Shown: positions 54,584-63,454 of the stretch, piece after piece
Layout: every line of letters begins with the position of its first letter
Numbering within the stretch: position 1 is the stretch's first letter
Assembly: GCA_965233705.1 (NCBI GenBank)
Contig: CBDDTF010000003.1
Span: 248,001-312,000, forward strand
Length of the DNA: 64,000 nt
Direction: 5' to 3'
Source of the DNA: Algihabitans sp965233705
GTDB lineage: Bacteria; Pseudomonadota; Alphaproteobacteria; Kiloniellales; DSM-21159
Notes under the pieces: model-generated
The model's input: only the letters and a program-made list of their open reading frames with translations
Database searches by the model: none
What the model was told of the DNA's origin: nothing
Position numbers and translations under genes: made by a program

Positions 54584-54762
54584 GCACAAGTCGATCGAGG
54601 ACGCGGACGCGAACAGCCTGTTCCGAATTCTCGGCGAAGGCAAACCCGTGTCGGCGTGGCGACGTCAATTCGCCTTGAGCGTGGCCGGCCGGGGCCGCGC
54701 CGCGCTTGGCGCGGTGCCCCGGGGTTTTGCCGTCGGGCCGCCCGGTCTATCTTCCGGGTATG

Positions 54763-55455
54763 ATGCCGACCGCCTTGCTGATCCGTCACACCCAGCACGA
54801 GCGCGACGACCGCGTCGCCCGGGCGCTGGCCGCCCGCGGCTACGACCTGGACCAGCGCTTCGTCGCCAGGGGCGAGCCCCTGCCGCACCTGGACGAGGGG
54901 CATGCGCTCTGCGTCGTCTACGGCGGCCCGCAGATGGCCAGCGAGGCCGAGCAGGTCGACTACCTGGCGCAGGAGCTGCGCTGGATCGACGCCTGGGTCG
55001 GGGCGGGGCGCCCCTACCTGGGCATCTGCCTGGGCGCCCAGATGCTGGCGCGCAGCCAGGGCGCGCGGGTCGAGCGCCACCGCGAGGGGCTGCACGAGAT
55101 CGGCTATGCCGAGGTGACCCCGACGCCGCGCGGGCGCGAGGTCCTGCCCGAGCCGATGCACGTCTATCACTGGCATTCCGAAGGCTTCGAGCTGCCGGCC
55201 GGGGCCGAGCTGCTGGCTACCGGCCGAATGTTCGAGAACCAGGCCTTCCGGCTGGACGGGCGTGTCTACGGCCTGCAGTTCCACCCCGAGGTCACCCGCG
55301 AGATGATGCTGAGCTGGATGGACGAGGCGGAGGAGGGGCTGGCCCGCCCGGGCGCGCAGTCGCGCGAGGCGCAGATCGCCGGCGCGGCGCGCCACCACGC
55401 GCCGCTCGGCCGGTGGCTGGAGGGCTTTCTCGACCGCTGGACGGCCGGGCGCTGA
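54763..55455 (+). CDS. Class I glutamine amidotransferase-like protein
   Basis: A 230-residue GATase1 protein with the full catalytic triad: Cys89 in YLGICLGAQ, and His174 and Glu176 in LQFHPEV. It is the stand-alone type related to GuaA amidotransferase domains and gamma-glutamyl hydrolases (for example PuuD- or YfeJ-like). The oxidative deamination or amide-transfer partner is not evident here. It diverges from the GlxA-type regulator gene. Two adjacent ATGs (54760, 54763) are possible starts. Confidence 0.88.
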   Translation: MPTALLIRHTQHERDDRVARALAARGYDLDQRFVARGEPLPHLDEGHALCVVYGGPQMASEAEQVDYLAQELRWIDAWVGAGRPYLGICLGAQMLARSQGARVERHREGLHEIGYAEVTPTPRGREVLPEPMHVYHWHSEGFELPAGAELLATGRMFENQAFRLDGRVYGLQFHPEVTREMMLSWMDEAEEGLARPGAQSREAQIAGAARHHAPLGRWLEGFLDRWTAGR

Positions 55456-55497
55456 CGCGCTCGCGCGCCGGCTGTGCGGGCCCTCGCCGGCGGCCGA

Positions 55498-56463
55498 TCA
55501 GAGCAGGCCGTTGGGCGCCGGCCGGCCGGCGGCGACGGCGTCCAGGTTGTCCAGGCAGATGAAGCCCATGGCGTCGCGCGTCTCCACCGTGGCGCTGCCG
55601 ATGTGCGGCAGCAGGAAGGTGTTGGGCAGGTCGAAGTAGCGCGGGTCCACCCTCGGCTCGCCCTCGAAGACGTCGAGTCCGGCGGCGGCCAGCTTGCCCG
55701 ACTTGAGGGCGGCGATCAGCGCCTCGTCGTCGACCAGCGTGCCGCGCGCGGTGTTCACCACCACGGCGCCGTCGGGCAGGCGGGCGATCCGCGCGGCGTC
55801 GAGGAAGTGGTGGGTCTGCGGCGTCGAGGGGGCGTTGAGGGAGAGGAAGTCGCAGTGCGCCAGCATCTCCTCCGCGACCGGGTGGTAGCGGGCGCCGCGC
55901 TCCTCCGATTCGGGCAGGCGGCTGCGGTTGCTGTAGTGGATCTCCAGGCCGAAGCCGCGCGCCCGCGCGGCCACGGCCTGGCCGATCCGGCCCATGCCGA
56001 GAATGCCGAGGCGCTTGCCGCTGACCTGGGTGCCGCAGAGCTGGGTCGTGGCCCAGCCGGTCCAGCGGCCCTGGCGCAGCAGGGTCTGGGCCTCCCAGGC
56101 GCGCCGGGCGGCGCCCAGCAGGCAGAGCAGGGCGATGTCGGCCGTCGCCTCGGTCAGCACGTCGGGCGTGTTGCTGACCTGGATGCCGCGCGCCTTGGCC
56201 GCCTCCAGGTCGATATGCTCGTAGCCGACCGAGAAGGTGGCGATCAGCTTGACGCTGTCCGGCAGTCGCTCGATCAGGGCGCGGTCGAGCCGGTCGGTGG
56301 CGATGCAGATCAGCGCGAAGCAGCCCTCGGCCGCGGCCACGATCTCGTCGGGGCCGAGCACCCGGTCCGCCGCGTTGAGGCGCACGTCGTAGTCGCGCCG
56401 GAGTCGTTCGGTCACGGCAGGCGGAAGGGCGCGCGTGGCGCACGCGCGGAGCATCTCGACCAT
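55498..56463 (-). CDS. D-2-hydroxyacid dehydrogenase (NAD(P)-dependent)
   Basis: A 321-residue D-isomer-specific 2-hydroxyacid dehydrogenase. The Rossmann loop is LGILGMGRIGQAVA. The catalytic Arg lies in VVNTARGTLVDDEAL, a Glu in GLDVFEGEP, and the His in LLPHIGSAT. Close in type to glyoxylate/hydroxypyruvate reductases and GyaR. It probably reduces glyoxylate, hydroxypyruvate or a related 2-oxoacid. It converges on the amidotransferase gene and diverges from the EipB gene. Confidence 0.92.
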   Translation of the reverse strand: MVEMLRACATRALPPAVTERLRRDYDVRLNAADRVLGPDEIVAAAEGCFALICIATDRLDRALIERLPDSVKLIATFSVGYEHIDLEAAKARGIQVSNTPDVLTEATADIALLCLLGAARRAWEAQTLLRQGRWTGWATTQLCGTQVSGKRLGILGMGRIGQAVAARARGFGLEIHYSNRSRLPESEERGARYHPVAEEMLAHCDFLSLNAPSTPQTHHFLDAARIARLPDGAVVVNTARGTLVDDEALIAALKSGKLAAAGLDVFEGEPRVDPRYFDLPNTFLLPHIGSATVETRDAMGFICLDNLDAVAAGRPAPNGLL

Positions 56464-56549
56464 GGACAGTGCACCCCCCGAAAGGACAGGCGAAAAAAGC
56501 TGTTACCGGCGCTGTTGCGACGCCGTTGCGACAGTCTAATCTGTCGCAC

Positions 56550-57401
56550 ATGAGGCGCAATCGGGCCACCTTTCTGGCAAGTCTTCTCGCCGCCGCCGCG
56601 GCGTCGTTGGCGACCCCGGCCGCAGCGGTGGCCGCGCCCCCCGGCGAGGCGCGGGCCGCGGTCGAGCGCTTTCAGCCCCACCGCGCGAGCTACGAGCTGC
56701 TGCTGGTCCCCGGCCGCGGCGACGGCAGCGTCGCCTCGGCGGGCGGGCGGCTGGACTTCGAGTGGTCGGACGTCTGCGACGGCTGGGCGGTCAATCAGCG
56801 CACCCGCGTCGTCCTGGGCGAGGCCGAGGGCGGCGAGCTGGACTTCGGCTGGACCTTGAGCACCTGGGAGGCGAAGGACGGCCTGGCCTTCCGCTTCGTC
56901 ATTCAGCGCTACCAGAGCGGCGAGGTCTACGAGACCCTGCGCGGCGATGCCGAACTCGATGGCGCGGGCGGCGCCGGCGTGGCGCGTTTCGAGGAGCCGA
57001 TCGCCCGCGAGGTGGCGCTGCCCGAGGGCACGCTGTTTCCCACCGACCACACCTTCGAGATGCTGGAGCGGGCGATGGACGGCCGGCTGCCGCTCTACCG
57101 CACGGTGTTCGACGCCTCCTCTGAGGCCGACGGGCTGGCGGAGATCTCGGCCGCGTTGGCCGGGCGCATCCCGCCGCAGCGGCCGAGCGCCCTGGACTCG
57201 GCGCTGACCGCCGAGCTGCCCTCCTGGCGCCTGCTGATGGCCTACTTCGCGCCGTTCGGCGACGCCGAGCTGCCGGAAACCGAGGTCAGCCTGCGGGTCT
57301 TTCCCAACGGCATCGCCGACGATTTCCTGTTCGACTACGGGGATTTCGCCCTGCGCGCGCGCCTGATCGAGCTGGAGGCCCTGCCGCCGCCGGAATGCTG
57401 A
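56550..57401 (+). CDS. EipB-family (DUF1849) periplasmic envelope-integrity protein
   Basis: A 283-residue exported protein: a signal peptide (1-30, ending AVAAP), then the DUF1849 beta-spiral with HRASYELLLVPGRGDGSVASAGGRLDFEW, the conserved SDVCDGWAVNQR, and DYGDFALRARL near the end. The conserved cysteine pair, Cys76 and the last residue Cys283, matches the structural disulfide known in Brucella EipB. In that organism it supports envelope stability. ATG 56550 gives the best signal peptide. Confidence 0.88.
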   Translation: MRRNRATFLASLLAAAAASLATPAAAVAAPPGEARAAVERFQPHRASYELLLVPGRGDGSVASAGGRLDFEWSDVCDGWAVNQRTRVVLGEAEGGELDFGWTLSTWEAKDGLAFRFVIQRYQSGEVYETLRGDAELDGAGGAGVARFEEPIAREVALPEGTLFPTDHTFEMLERAMDGRLPLYRTVFDASSEADGLAEISAALAGRIPPQRPSALDSALTAELPSWRLLMAYFAPFGDAELPETEVSLRVFPNGIADDFLFDYGDFALRARLIELEALPPPEC

Positions 57402-57421
57402 TGCGGCCGCACGGCCGCGCC

Positions 57422-58720
57422 TCAGCGTTCCCCGGGCCAGCCGCGACCCTTGCGGATCGCCGTGTCGCCCAGCTTGGCGCGCACGCTGTCGATCGCCTGC
57501 TCGACCCTGGCGCGGCGCAGGCGGTCGGGCTCGAGCAGGCTCGGCGGGTCGGCCAGGCGCCCCTCGACCAGCGACTCGGCACCGACGCCGATCAGGCGAA
57601 AGCGGCGGCCGTCGGCCTCGGCGGCGAGCAGGCCGTGGGCCTCGCGGTAGAGGCGGTCGGCCAGTTGCGTCGGGTCGGACAGGCGGCGGCTGCGCGTCAG
57701 CGTCTTGAAGTCGTGGGTCTTCAGCTTGAGGGTCACCCCCTGGCCGGCGACGCCGGCCGCCTTCAGGCGGGCGGCGACCTTCTCGCACAGCGGCCAGAGC
57801 CGCGCCGCCAGCTCCTCCAGGCGGTCCAGGTCGGTATCGAAGGTGGTCTCGGCGGAGATCGACTTGGCCGGCGAGTCGGGCTCGACGGCGCGGTCGTCGC
57901 GGGCCCGCGCGAAGCGGTAGAGGCGCCGGCCCATGGCGCCGAACAGGGCGACCAGCTCCGCCTCCTCGTAGCTCAGCAGGTCGCCGATGCGGGTGATCCC
58001 CTGGCGCGCCAGGCCCCGCTGCAGGCTGGGGCCGACGCCCCAGAGCAGCCCGACCGGCTTGTCTGCCAGGAAGTCCTGAGCCTCCGCCTGGCCGAGCACC
58101 GCGAAGCCGCGCGGCTTGTCCAGGTCGCTGGCGATCTTGGCCAGCAGCTTGTTGGGCGCCAGGCCGATCGAGACGGTCAGCCCCAGCTCCGTTTCGATCC
58201 GCTTGGCGAGCCGGGCCAGGGTTTCGGCCGGTGGCGCCCGGTGCAGCGTCTCGGTGCCGGTGAGGTCGAGGAAGGCCTCGTCGATCGACAGGGGCTCCAC
58301 CAGCGGCGTCAGCTCCAGCATCATCGCCCGGATGCGGTGCCCCTCGGCCCGGTACCTGGCCATGTCGGGGCGCAGCACCACGGCATCCGGACAGGCGCTC
58401 AGCGCCTTGAACATCGGCATGGCCGAGCGCACGCCGTAGAGCCGTGCGACGTAGCAGGCCGCCGCCACCACGCCGCGCTGGCCGCCGCCGATCAGCACCG
58501 GCTTGTCGCGCAGCTCGGGCGCGTCGCGTTTTTCGATGGAGGCGTAGAAGGCGTCGCAGTCGAGATGCGCCAGGCCCAGCGTGCGCAGCTCCGGGTGGGC
58601 GATCAGGCGGTGCGAGCCGCAGGCGCCGCAGCGGCGGGCCGGGTCGCGCGCGGCCGCCTGCGACCAGGCGAAGCAGTCGCGGCAAAGCTGGGGCTGCGGG
58701 GCCGTGTCGGCGGCGGTCAC
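57422..58720 (-). CDS. dinB: DNA polymerase IV with N-terminal zinc-ribbon extension
   Basis: A 432-residue Y-family translesion polymerase. The catalytic acids are in LAHLDCDAFYASIEKRD and SIDEAFLDLTG; VSIGLAPNKLLAKIASDLDKPRG, LWGVGPSLQRGLARQGI (HhH region) and ISAETTFDTDLD follow. Residues 1-50 precede the palm and carry four cysteines, CRDC and CGAC, forming a probable zinc ribbon, an extension seen in some alphaproteobacterial DinB proteins. The start is GTG 58720, which overlaps the ROK stop codon (GTGA), so the two genes are coupled. Confidence 0.92.
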   Translation of the reverse strand: MTAADTAPQPQLCRDCFAWSQAAARDPARRCGACGSHRLIAHPELRTLGLAHLDCDAFYASIEKRDAPELRDKPVLIGGGQRGVVAAACYVARLYGVRSAMPMFKALSACPDAVVLRPDMARYRAEGHRIRAMMLELTPLVEPLSIDEAFLDLTGTETLHRAPPAETLARLAKRIETELGLTVSIGLAPNKLLAKIASDLDKPRGFAVLGQAEAQDFLADKPVGLLWGVGPSLQRGLARQGITRIGDLLSYEEAELVALFGAMGRRLYRFARARDDRAVEPDSPAKSISAETTFDTDLDRLEELAARLWPLCEKVAARLKAAGVAGQGVTLKLKTHDFKTLTRSRRLSDPTQLADRLYREAHGLLAAEADGRRFRLIGVGAESLVEGRLADPPSLLEPDRLRRARVEQAIDSVRAKLGDTAIRKGRGWPGER

Positions 58721-59643
58721 GGCACCGCCTCCGGCTCCGCCGTCGCGGGCCAGAGCCAGGCCGCGCCGCGCAGCCCGCTGTCGTCGCCGTGCAGGGCCGG
58801 GCGGATCGGCGTGTCGAACGCGTCGGAAAACACGAAGGGCCGCATCGCCTCGGCCAGCCCCTCGTAGAGCGGCGCCACCCGCGACAGCCCGCCGCCCAGC
58901 ACGATGACCTCCGGGTCCAGCAGGTTGACGACGCTGGCCAGGCCGCGCGCGAGGCGGCCGCGGTAGCGCACCAGGGCGGCGCCGGCCGCCGGTGCGCCCG
59001 GGGCCGCCGCGGCCACGACCTCCTCGGCGTGCCCGCCGGTGCCGTCTCCGATGCCGGTCCCGGCATCGGCCGCCAGGCCCGGGCCCGACAGCCAGGTCTC
59101 GATGCAGCCGTGGCGACCGCAGTAGCAACGCGGGCCGGGCAGCTCCCCGGCCTGGGGCCAGGGCAGGGGATTGTGGCCCCATTCCCCGGCAATGGCATTG
59201 CGCCCGCGCCAGACGCGGCCGTCGAGCACGAGACCGCCGCCGACCCCGGTGCCGAGGATCACGCCGAACACCAGCCGGGCGCCGGCGGCGGCGCCGTCGA
59301 CCGCCTCCGACAGCGCCAGGCAGTTGGCGTCGTTCTCCAGCCGGACCGGGCGGTCCAGGGCGGCGGCCAGGTCGCGGTCGAAGGGCTTGCCGATCAGCCA
59401 GGTGGAATTGGCGTTCTTCACCAGCCCGCTGCGCGGCGAGAGGGCGCCGGGCAGGCCGACGCCGACGCTGCACCGCCGGCCGGCCGCGGCCTCCAGCTCC
59501 GCCACCAGGTCGCGCAGCAGGGCCAGGGTCGCGCCGTAGTCGCCGCGCGGCGTCGGCCGGCGCCGGCGCAGCAGCTCGCGCCCGGCCGCGTCGAGCAGCA
59601 GGCCGGCGGTCTTCGTCCCGCCCAGGTCGAGTCCGATGCGCAT
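58717..59643 (-). CDS. ROK-family sugar kinase
   Basis: A 308-residue ROK protein with the phosphate loop LDLGGTKTAGLLLD, catalytic Asp in LENDANCLALSEAV, GTGVGGGLVLDG, the EWGHNPLPW motif and the structural zinc motif CYCGRHGCIETW. Without a DNA-binding domain it is an enzyme, likely a fructo-, gluco- or N-acetylhexosamine kinase. It is upstream of dinB with a four-base overlap, an unusual pairing of sugar kinase and repair polymerase. Confidence 0.92.
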   Translation of the reverse strand: MRIGLDLGGTKTAGLLLDAAGRELLRRRRPTPRGDYGATLALLRDLVAELEAAAGRRCSVGVGLPGALSPRSGLVKNANSTWLIGKPFDRDLAAALDRPVRLENDANCLALSEAVDGAAAGARLVFGVILGTGVGGGLVLDGRVWRGRNAIAGEWGHNPLPWPQAGELPGPRCYCGRHGCIETWLSGPGLAADAGTGIGDGTGGHAEEVVAAAAPGAPAAGAALVRYRGRLARGLASVVNLLDPEVIVLGGGLSRVAPLYEGLAEAMRPFVFSDAFDTPIRPALHGDDSGLRGAAWLWPATAEPEAVP

Positions 59644-59942
59644 AGGTCCTGCTGTTCGCCCTCTCGCCTACTCCAGACGTCCGTAACACGGCCGTTCGCC
59701 CGCGACCGGTCAAGACGCGCAGCGCGCCGAGCCGCCGCGCATCGCCCGGTCGCGCCGCCGGTGCGGTACCGTCGCGCCGGCGCCCGGAGGCGCCGGGCCA
59801 ACGATCTTACTTCTTGTTAACTAATCTCGTGTCACCTCTAGGGGGAGGCTGGCGGCACGTGTCGCTCTGGGCGTATGATGTGGTGTCATATGTCGAGAGA
59901 CGGCGCGTGGCACCAAGGAACGCTGCAGCGATCGGGGCAGGG

Positions 59943-60341
59943 ATGCACAACGAAGCCGAGTCGTCGAGCAAGCCGGGGGCGAAGACCGTCCTGGTCGTCG
60001 AGGACAACGATCTCAATATGAAGCTCTTCCACGATCTGCTGGAAGCGCACGGCTACAACATCCTGCAGACCAAGGACGGGATGGAGGCGCTGCGCCTCGC
60101 CCGCAAGCACCGGCCCGACTTGATCCTGATGGACATCCAGCTTCCGGAGGTCTCCGGCCTGGAGGTGACCAAGTGGATCAAGGAGGATGACACGCTGAAG
60201 TCGATCCCCGTGGTCGCGGTCACCGCCTTCGCCATGAAGGGGGACGAGGAGAAGATCCGCGAGGGCGGCTGCGAGGCCTATATCGCCAAGCCGATCTCCG
60301 TGACGAATTTTCTGCAGACCGTCGAACGCTTCCTCAACTAG
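59943..60341 (+). CDS. divK: Single-domain response regulator DivK
   Basis: A 132-residue receiver with acidic pair E20/D21, phospho-acceptor Asp64 (LILMDIQLPEVSG) and Lys in YIAKPI. The sequence and the position just upstream of pleD with rpmG near by match DivK, the cell-cycle regulator that controls DivJ/PleC/CckA signalling in alphaproteobacteria. I use ATG 59943 (MHNEAESSS). A stretch TTAACTAA about 125 bases upstream is a weak CtrA-half-site-like sequence. A GGAGGCC/GGCCTCC hairpin lies between it and pleD. Confidence 0.93.
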   Translation: MHNEAESSSKPGAKTVLVVEDNDLNMKLFHDLLEAHGYNILQTKDGMEALRLARKHRPDLILMDIQLPEVSGLEVTKWIKEDDTLKSIPVVAVTAFAMKGDEEKIREGGCEAYIAKPISVTNFLQTVERFLN

Positions 60342-60389
60342 GGAGGCGGCGGGAGGCCGTTCGGGCCTCCGGCCGTAAGCGGCTATCCC

Positions 60390-61799
60390 ATGACCGCTCG
60401 CATCCTGGTCGTCGACGACATCGCCCCCAACGTCAAGCTGCTGGAGGCGCGGCTGACGGCGGAGTACTTCGACGTGCTCACGGCCAGCGACGGCCCCAGC
60501 GCGTTGGAGGTTGCCGCCCGCGAGGCGCCGGACCTGATCCTGCTGGACGTAATGATGCCCGGCATGGACGGCTTCGAGGTTTGCCGGCGGCTGAAGGCGG
60601 CGCCGAACACCCAGCACATCCCGGTCGTGATGGTCACCGCCCTGACCGAGGTGGAGGACCGGGTGCGCGGGCTGGAGGCCGGGGCCGACGACTTCCTGTC
60701 CAAGCCGGTCAACGACGTCGCCCTCTTCGCGCGGGTGCGCTCGCTGGTGCGCCTGAAGATGCTGATGGACGAGCTGCGCACCCGCCAGGCCACGGCCGGC
60801 GAGGCCGAGCTGCTGGAGCAGGCGGCGGCCGAGGCCGAGGCCGCCGGCGGCCGCATCCTGGTGATCGGCGGCAGCCCGCGCAGCGGCGCGCGCCTGCAGG
60901 GCTACCTGGAGGAGGCGGGCTACGCCGTCACGCTCTGCGACACCGGAGCCGAGGCCCTGGAGCGCAGCCAGGAGGGCCGCTTCGAGCTGATCATCACCGC
61001 CTTGGAGATCGGCGGCGAGGACGGGCTGCGGCTGTGCAGCCACTTCCGCAGCCGCGAGGCCACGCGCCACGTGCCGATCCTGGTGGTGCTCGACGACATG
61101 GACCTGCAGCGCCTCGCCAAGGGCCTGGACATCGGCGTCACCGACTACGTGATCAAGCCGGTCGACCGCAACGAGCTGAAGGCGCGGGTGCGCACCCAGA
61201 TCCGGCGCCGCCGCTACCACGACCATCTGCGCGCCATGCTCGACCGCAGCGTCAGCCTGGCCTTCACCGACGGGCTGACCGGCGTCTACAACCGGCGCTA
61301 CATGAACGCCCATCTCGACCGCAAGATGATGGAGATCGCCGAGTCCGGAAAGCCGGTCTCGCTGATGATGTTCGACATCGACCGCTTCAAGCTGGTCAAC
61401 GACACCCACGGCCACGCGGTCGGCGACAGCGTGCTGAAGGCGGTGGCGGCGCTGGTCGGCGAAAGCGTGCGCGAAACCGATCTGCTGGCGCGCTATGGCG
61501 GCGAGGAGTTCGTGCTGGTGATGCCGGCGACCGACGCGCAGATCGCCCTGAAGGTCGCCGACCGGCTGCGCGAGCGGATGAGTCGGCTGGAAATCCCGGT
61601 CGGGCCGGAGGGGAGCAGCATCTCGGTCACGATTTCCGCCGGCGTCGCCTCGACGCTCGACCCCATGGAGACGCCCGACGCGCTGCTCGAGCGGGCCGAC
61701 GCGGCGCTCTATGCGGCCAAGCAGAACGGCCGCAACCAGGTGTTCGGCGCCAACGGGCCGGCCACCCCGGAGGCCAAGCGGGCCGCCGCCGGCCGCTGA
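60390..61799 (+). CDS. pleD: PleD-type diguanylate cyclase response regulator
   Basis: A 469-residue protein with the PleD layout. The first receiver has phospho-acceptor Asp53 (LILLDVMMPGMDG) and Lys105 (LSKPVN). The second receiver (about 155-270) has Ala in place of the acceptor Asp (LIITALEIGGEDG) and serves as an adaptor. The GGDEF domain has GGEEF at 370-374, so it is active, and an inhibitory site RETD at 361-364. It makes c-di-GMP when phosphorylated. It follows divK on the same strand. Confidence 0.95.
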   Translation: MTARILVVDDIAPNVKLLEARLTAEYFDVLTASDGPSALEVAAREAPDLILLDVMMPGMDGFEVCRRLKAAPNTQHIPVVMVTALTEVEDRVRGLEAGADDFLSKPVNDVALFARVRSLVRLKMLMDELRTRQATAGEAELLEQAAAEAEAAGGRILVIGGSPRSGARLQGYLEEAGYAVTLCDTGAEALERSQEGRFELIITALEIGGEDGLRLCSHFRSREATRHVPILVVLDDMDLQRLAKGLDIGVTDYVIKPVDRNELKARVRTQIRRRRYHDHLRAMLDRSVSLAFTDGLTGVYNRRYMNAHLDRKMMEIAESGKPVSLMMFDIDRFKLVNDTHGHAVGDSVLKAVAALVGESVRETDLLARYGGEEFVLVMPATDAQIALKVADRLRERMSRLEIPVGPEGSSISVTISAGVASTLDPMETPDALLERADAALYAAKQNGRNQVFGANGPATPEAKRAAAGR

Positions 61800-61833
61800 T
61801 CCACTCCGCAATCGACGTAGCCCGGAAACGCGA

Positions 61834-61857
61834 ACGGCCGCCCGGGCGGGCGGCCGT
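61834..61857. terminator. Hairpin between convergent pleD and rpmG
   Basis: The arms ACGGCCGCCC (61834-61843) and GGGCGGCCGT (61848-61857) pair perfectly. The U-run is weak on both sides, so termination efficiency is uncertain. Confidence 0.6.
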
Positions 61858-61888
61858 CGGCCGAAGAGCGTGCTCCGCGCCAGGCGGA

Positions 61889-62056
61889 TCACTTCATCTT
61901 GGATTCCTTGAACTCGACGTGCTTGCGCGCCTTGGGATCGTATTTGCGCATCGTCATCTTCTCGGTGATGTTCCGCGGGTTCTTCTTCTTGACGTAGAAG
62001 TAGCCCGTGTCGGCGGTGCTCACCATCTTGACCCACTGGGTGATCGGCTTGGCCAT
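61889..62056 (-). CDS. rpmG: 50S ribosomal protein L33
   Basis: A 55-residue L33 of the type without zinc cysteines: MAKPITQWVKMVSTADTGYFYVKKKNP, then NITEKMTMRKYDPKARKHVEFKESKMK. It binds the large ribosomal subunit near the E site. The start at ATG 62056 follows GGAGGTCAC. The longer upstream frame is not conserved. Its location beside divK-pleD is common in alphaproteobacteria. Confidence 0.95.
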   Translation of the reverse strand: MAKPITQWVKMVSTADTGYFYVKKKNPRNITEKMTMRKYDPKARKHVEFKESKMK

Positions 62057-62210
62057 CGTGACCTCCTTCAGCGCGGTGCGGCCCGCCGCGCCCGGCGAAA
62101 CCTTCTGATCGCCGGGAGTCCCGGCATGAATTCGAGCCCGCGAACATAGCCATGACCGGGCGTCTGTCAAGGCGCCTCGCAGGGGGGGAGCGCCACGCGG
62201 TTGCGGCCGG

Positions 62211-62936
62211 TCAGGCCGGCGGGCGCAGGCTGGCTCCGGCCAGCGCCTCGCCGGCCAGCAGGTCGAGGATCTGCGCCGCCACCTCCTCGGGCGCCGGCAC
62301 GCTCTGCGGGTCCTCGCCGGGAAAGGCCTGGGCGCGCAGGCGGGTGCGGATCGGGCCGGGGGCGACGCAGGCGGCGGTGACCTCGAACTTGGCCACCTCC
62401 CGGGCGTAGACCGCGACCAGGCGCTCCAGCGCCGCCTTGCTGGCGGCGTAGGCGGACCAGTAGGCCGGCGCCTCGGCGGCGACCCGGCAGGAGACGAAGA
62501 GGGCCGTGCCCTTGGCGCGGCGCAGCAGCGGGTCGAGGCCGGCGAGCAGCCGCTGGTTGGCGTCCAGGTTGACCGCGAAGGTGTCGCGCCAGGTCTGCGG
62601 CTTGACGTGGCCGACCGGCGAGAGGCCGCCGAGCACGCCGGCGTTGCCCAGCAGCAGGTCGAGGCGGCCGTGCCGCTCGGCCAGCGCCGGGGCCAGGGCG
62701 TCGATCCGCTCGCCCTGCTTGAGGTCGAAGGGCACCAGGGTCGGGCGCGGGCCGCCGGCCGCCTGGATGGCGTCGTCCAGCTCCTCCAGCGCGCCGACGC
62801 TGCGCTCGGTGGCGCAGGCGAAGACCTGCGCGCCGGCGCTGCCGAGCGCCAGGGCCAGGGCGCGGCCCAGGCCGCGCGACGCGCCGGTGACCAGGGCCAC
62901 CTTGTTCTCGAACCGCTTGGGCGAAGCCTCGCTCAT
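62211..62936 (-). CDS. Short-chain dehydrogenase/reductase
   Basis: A 241-residue classical SDR. NAD(P) motif TGASRGLGRALA, structural LLLGNAGVLGGL, and the active-site segment SCRVAAEAPAYWSAYAASKAALERL with Tyr-x-x-x-Lys. It overlaps the DUF2937 gene by ATGA and is the third gene after purF, a conserved arrangement in alphaproteobacteria whose reason is unknown. Confidence 0.92.
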   Translation of the reverse strand: MSEASPKRFENKVALVTGASRGLGRALALALGSAGAQVFACATERSVGALEELDDAIQAAGGPRPTLVPFDLKQGERIDALAPALAERHGRLDLLLGNAGVLGGLSPVGHVKPQTWRDTFAVNLDANQRLLAGLDPLLRRAKGTALFVSCRVAAEAPAYWSAYAASKAALERLVAVYAREVAKFEVTAACVAPGPIRTRLRAQAFPGEDPQSVPAPEEVAAQILDLLAGEALAGASLRPPA

Positions 62937-63450
62937 CTGCCTCTCGTCGCTCTCCGCTCGTGTCTCGGGTGGCCCAGCAGGGCGCGTCCCGCCGTCTCCA
63001 GCCCCGCCAGCAGCCCCAGTCCCAGCAGCAGGCCGGCGGCCGCGTAGACCAGCCCCTCGGCGGTGACGGGCAGGGCCGGCGCGAAGTCGCGCAGCGTGGC
63101 CGCGGCCAGGTCGGCGTCGAAGTGGGCGGCGAAGACCTTGGGCCGCTCGATCGGCGGCGCCACCGTCAAGGCCGCGTAGGCCTCGCGCAGGGCGTCGCGG
63201 GTCTGTACCGCCTCCAGCGCGCGCTGGCCAGCCTCCTGTGCCCGGCTCGAGACATCGGCCAGCGAGAGCGCGATGTAGTCCTCCAGGCTTTCACCGCGCG
63301 CGGCGGCGTCGGCGCGGATGCGCGCGACCGTGGCGACCGCCTGGTCCAGGCGGCCGCCGAGTCGCTGCAGGTATTGGGCGTAGAAGGCAGGAGCCTGTCC
63401 GAGGCCGAGGGCGCCGGCCCCGCCGAAAAGGGCGTTGGCCAGCCGGCCGA

Positions 63451-63454
<4 letters not shown>
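62933..63454 (-). CDS. DUF2937-family membrane protein
   Basis: A 173-residue protein with a hydrophilic helical body (QRLGGRLDQAVATVARIRADAAARG) and a single strong membrane segment near the C-terminus (LVYAAAGLLLGLGLLAGLETAG). The pattern matches DUF2937, of unknown function. The start is GTG 63454, overlapping the purF stop codon (GTGA). Coupling to purF and the SDR gene by four-base overlaps at both ends is tight. Confidence 0.78.

Noticed and set aside
57403..57420. GC hairpin between eipB and dinB as a terminator
   Set aside because: The stem is only about six base pairs with no U-run, so it cannot be distinguished from chance in GC-rich DNA.
56412..59198. A 928-codon open frame on the minus strand
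   Set aside because: It spans EipB, dinB and ROK genes in other frames and has an Arg/Pro-rich translation without any motif.
59777..59796. Hairpin upstream of divK as a riboswitch or terminator
   Set aside because: An 8-bp GC stem without a U-run or any recognised aptamer features. Nothing further supports a function.
59886..62153. A 755-codon open frame on the minus strand
   Set aside because: It is antisense to divK and pleD, which are unmistakable. High GC removes stop codons from the opposite strand.
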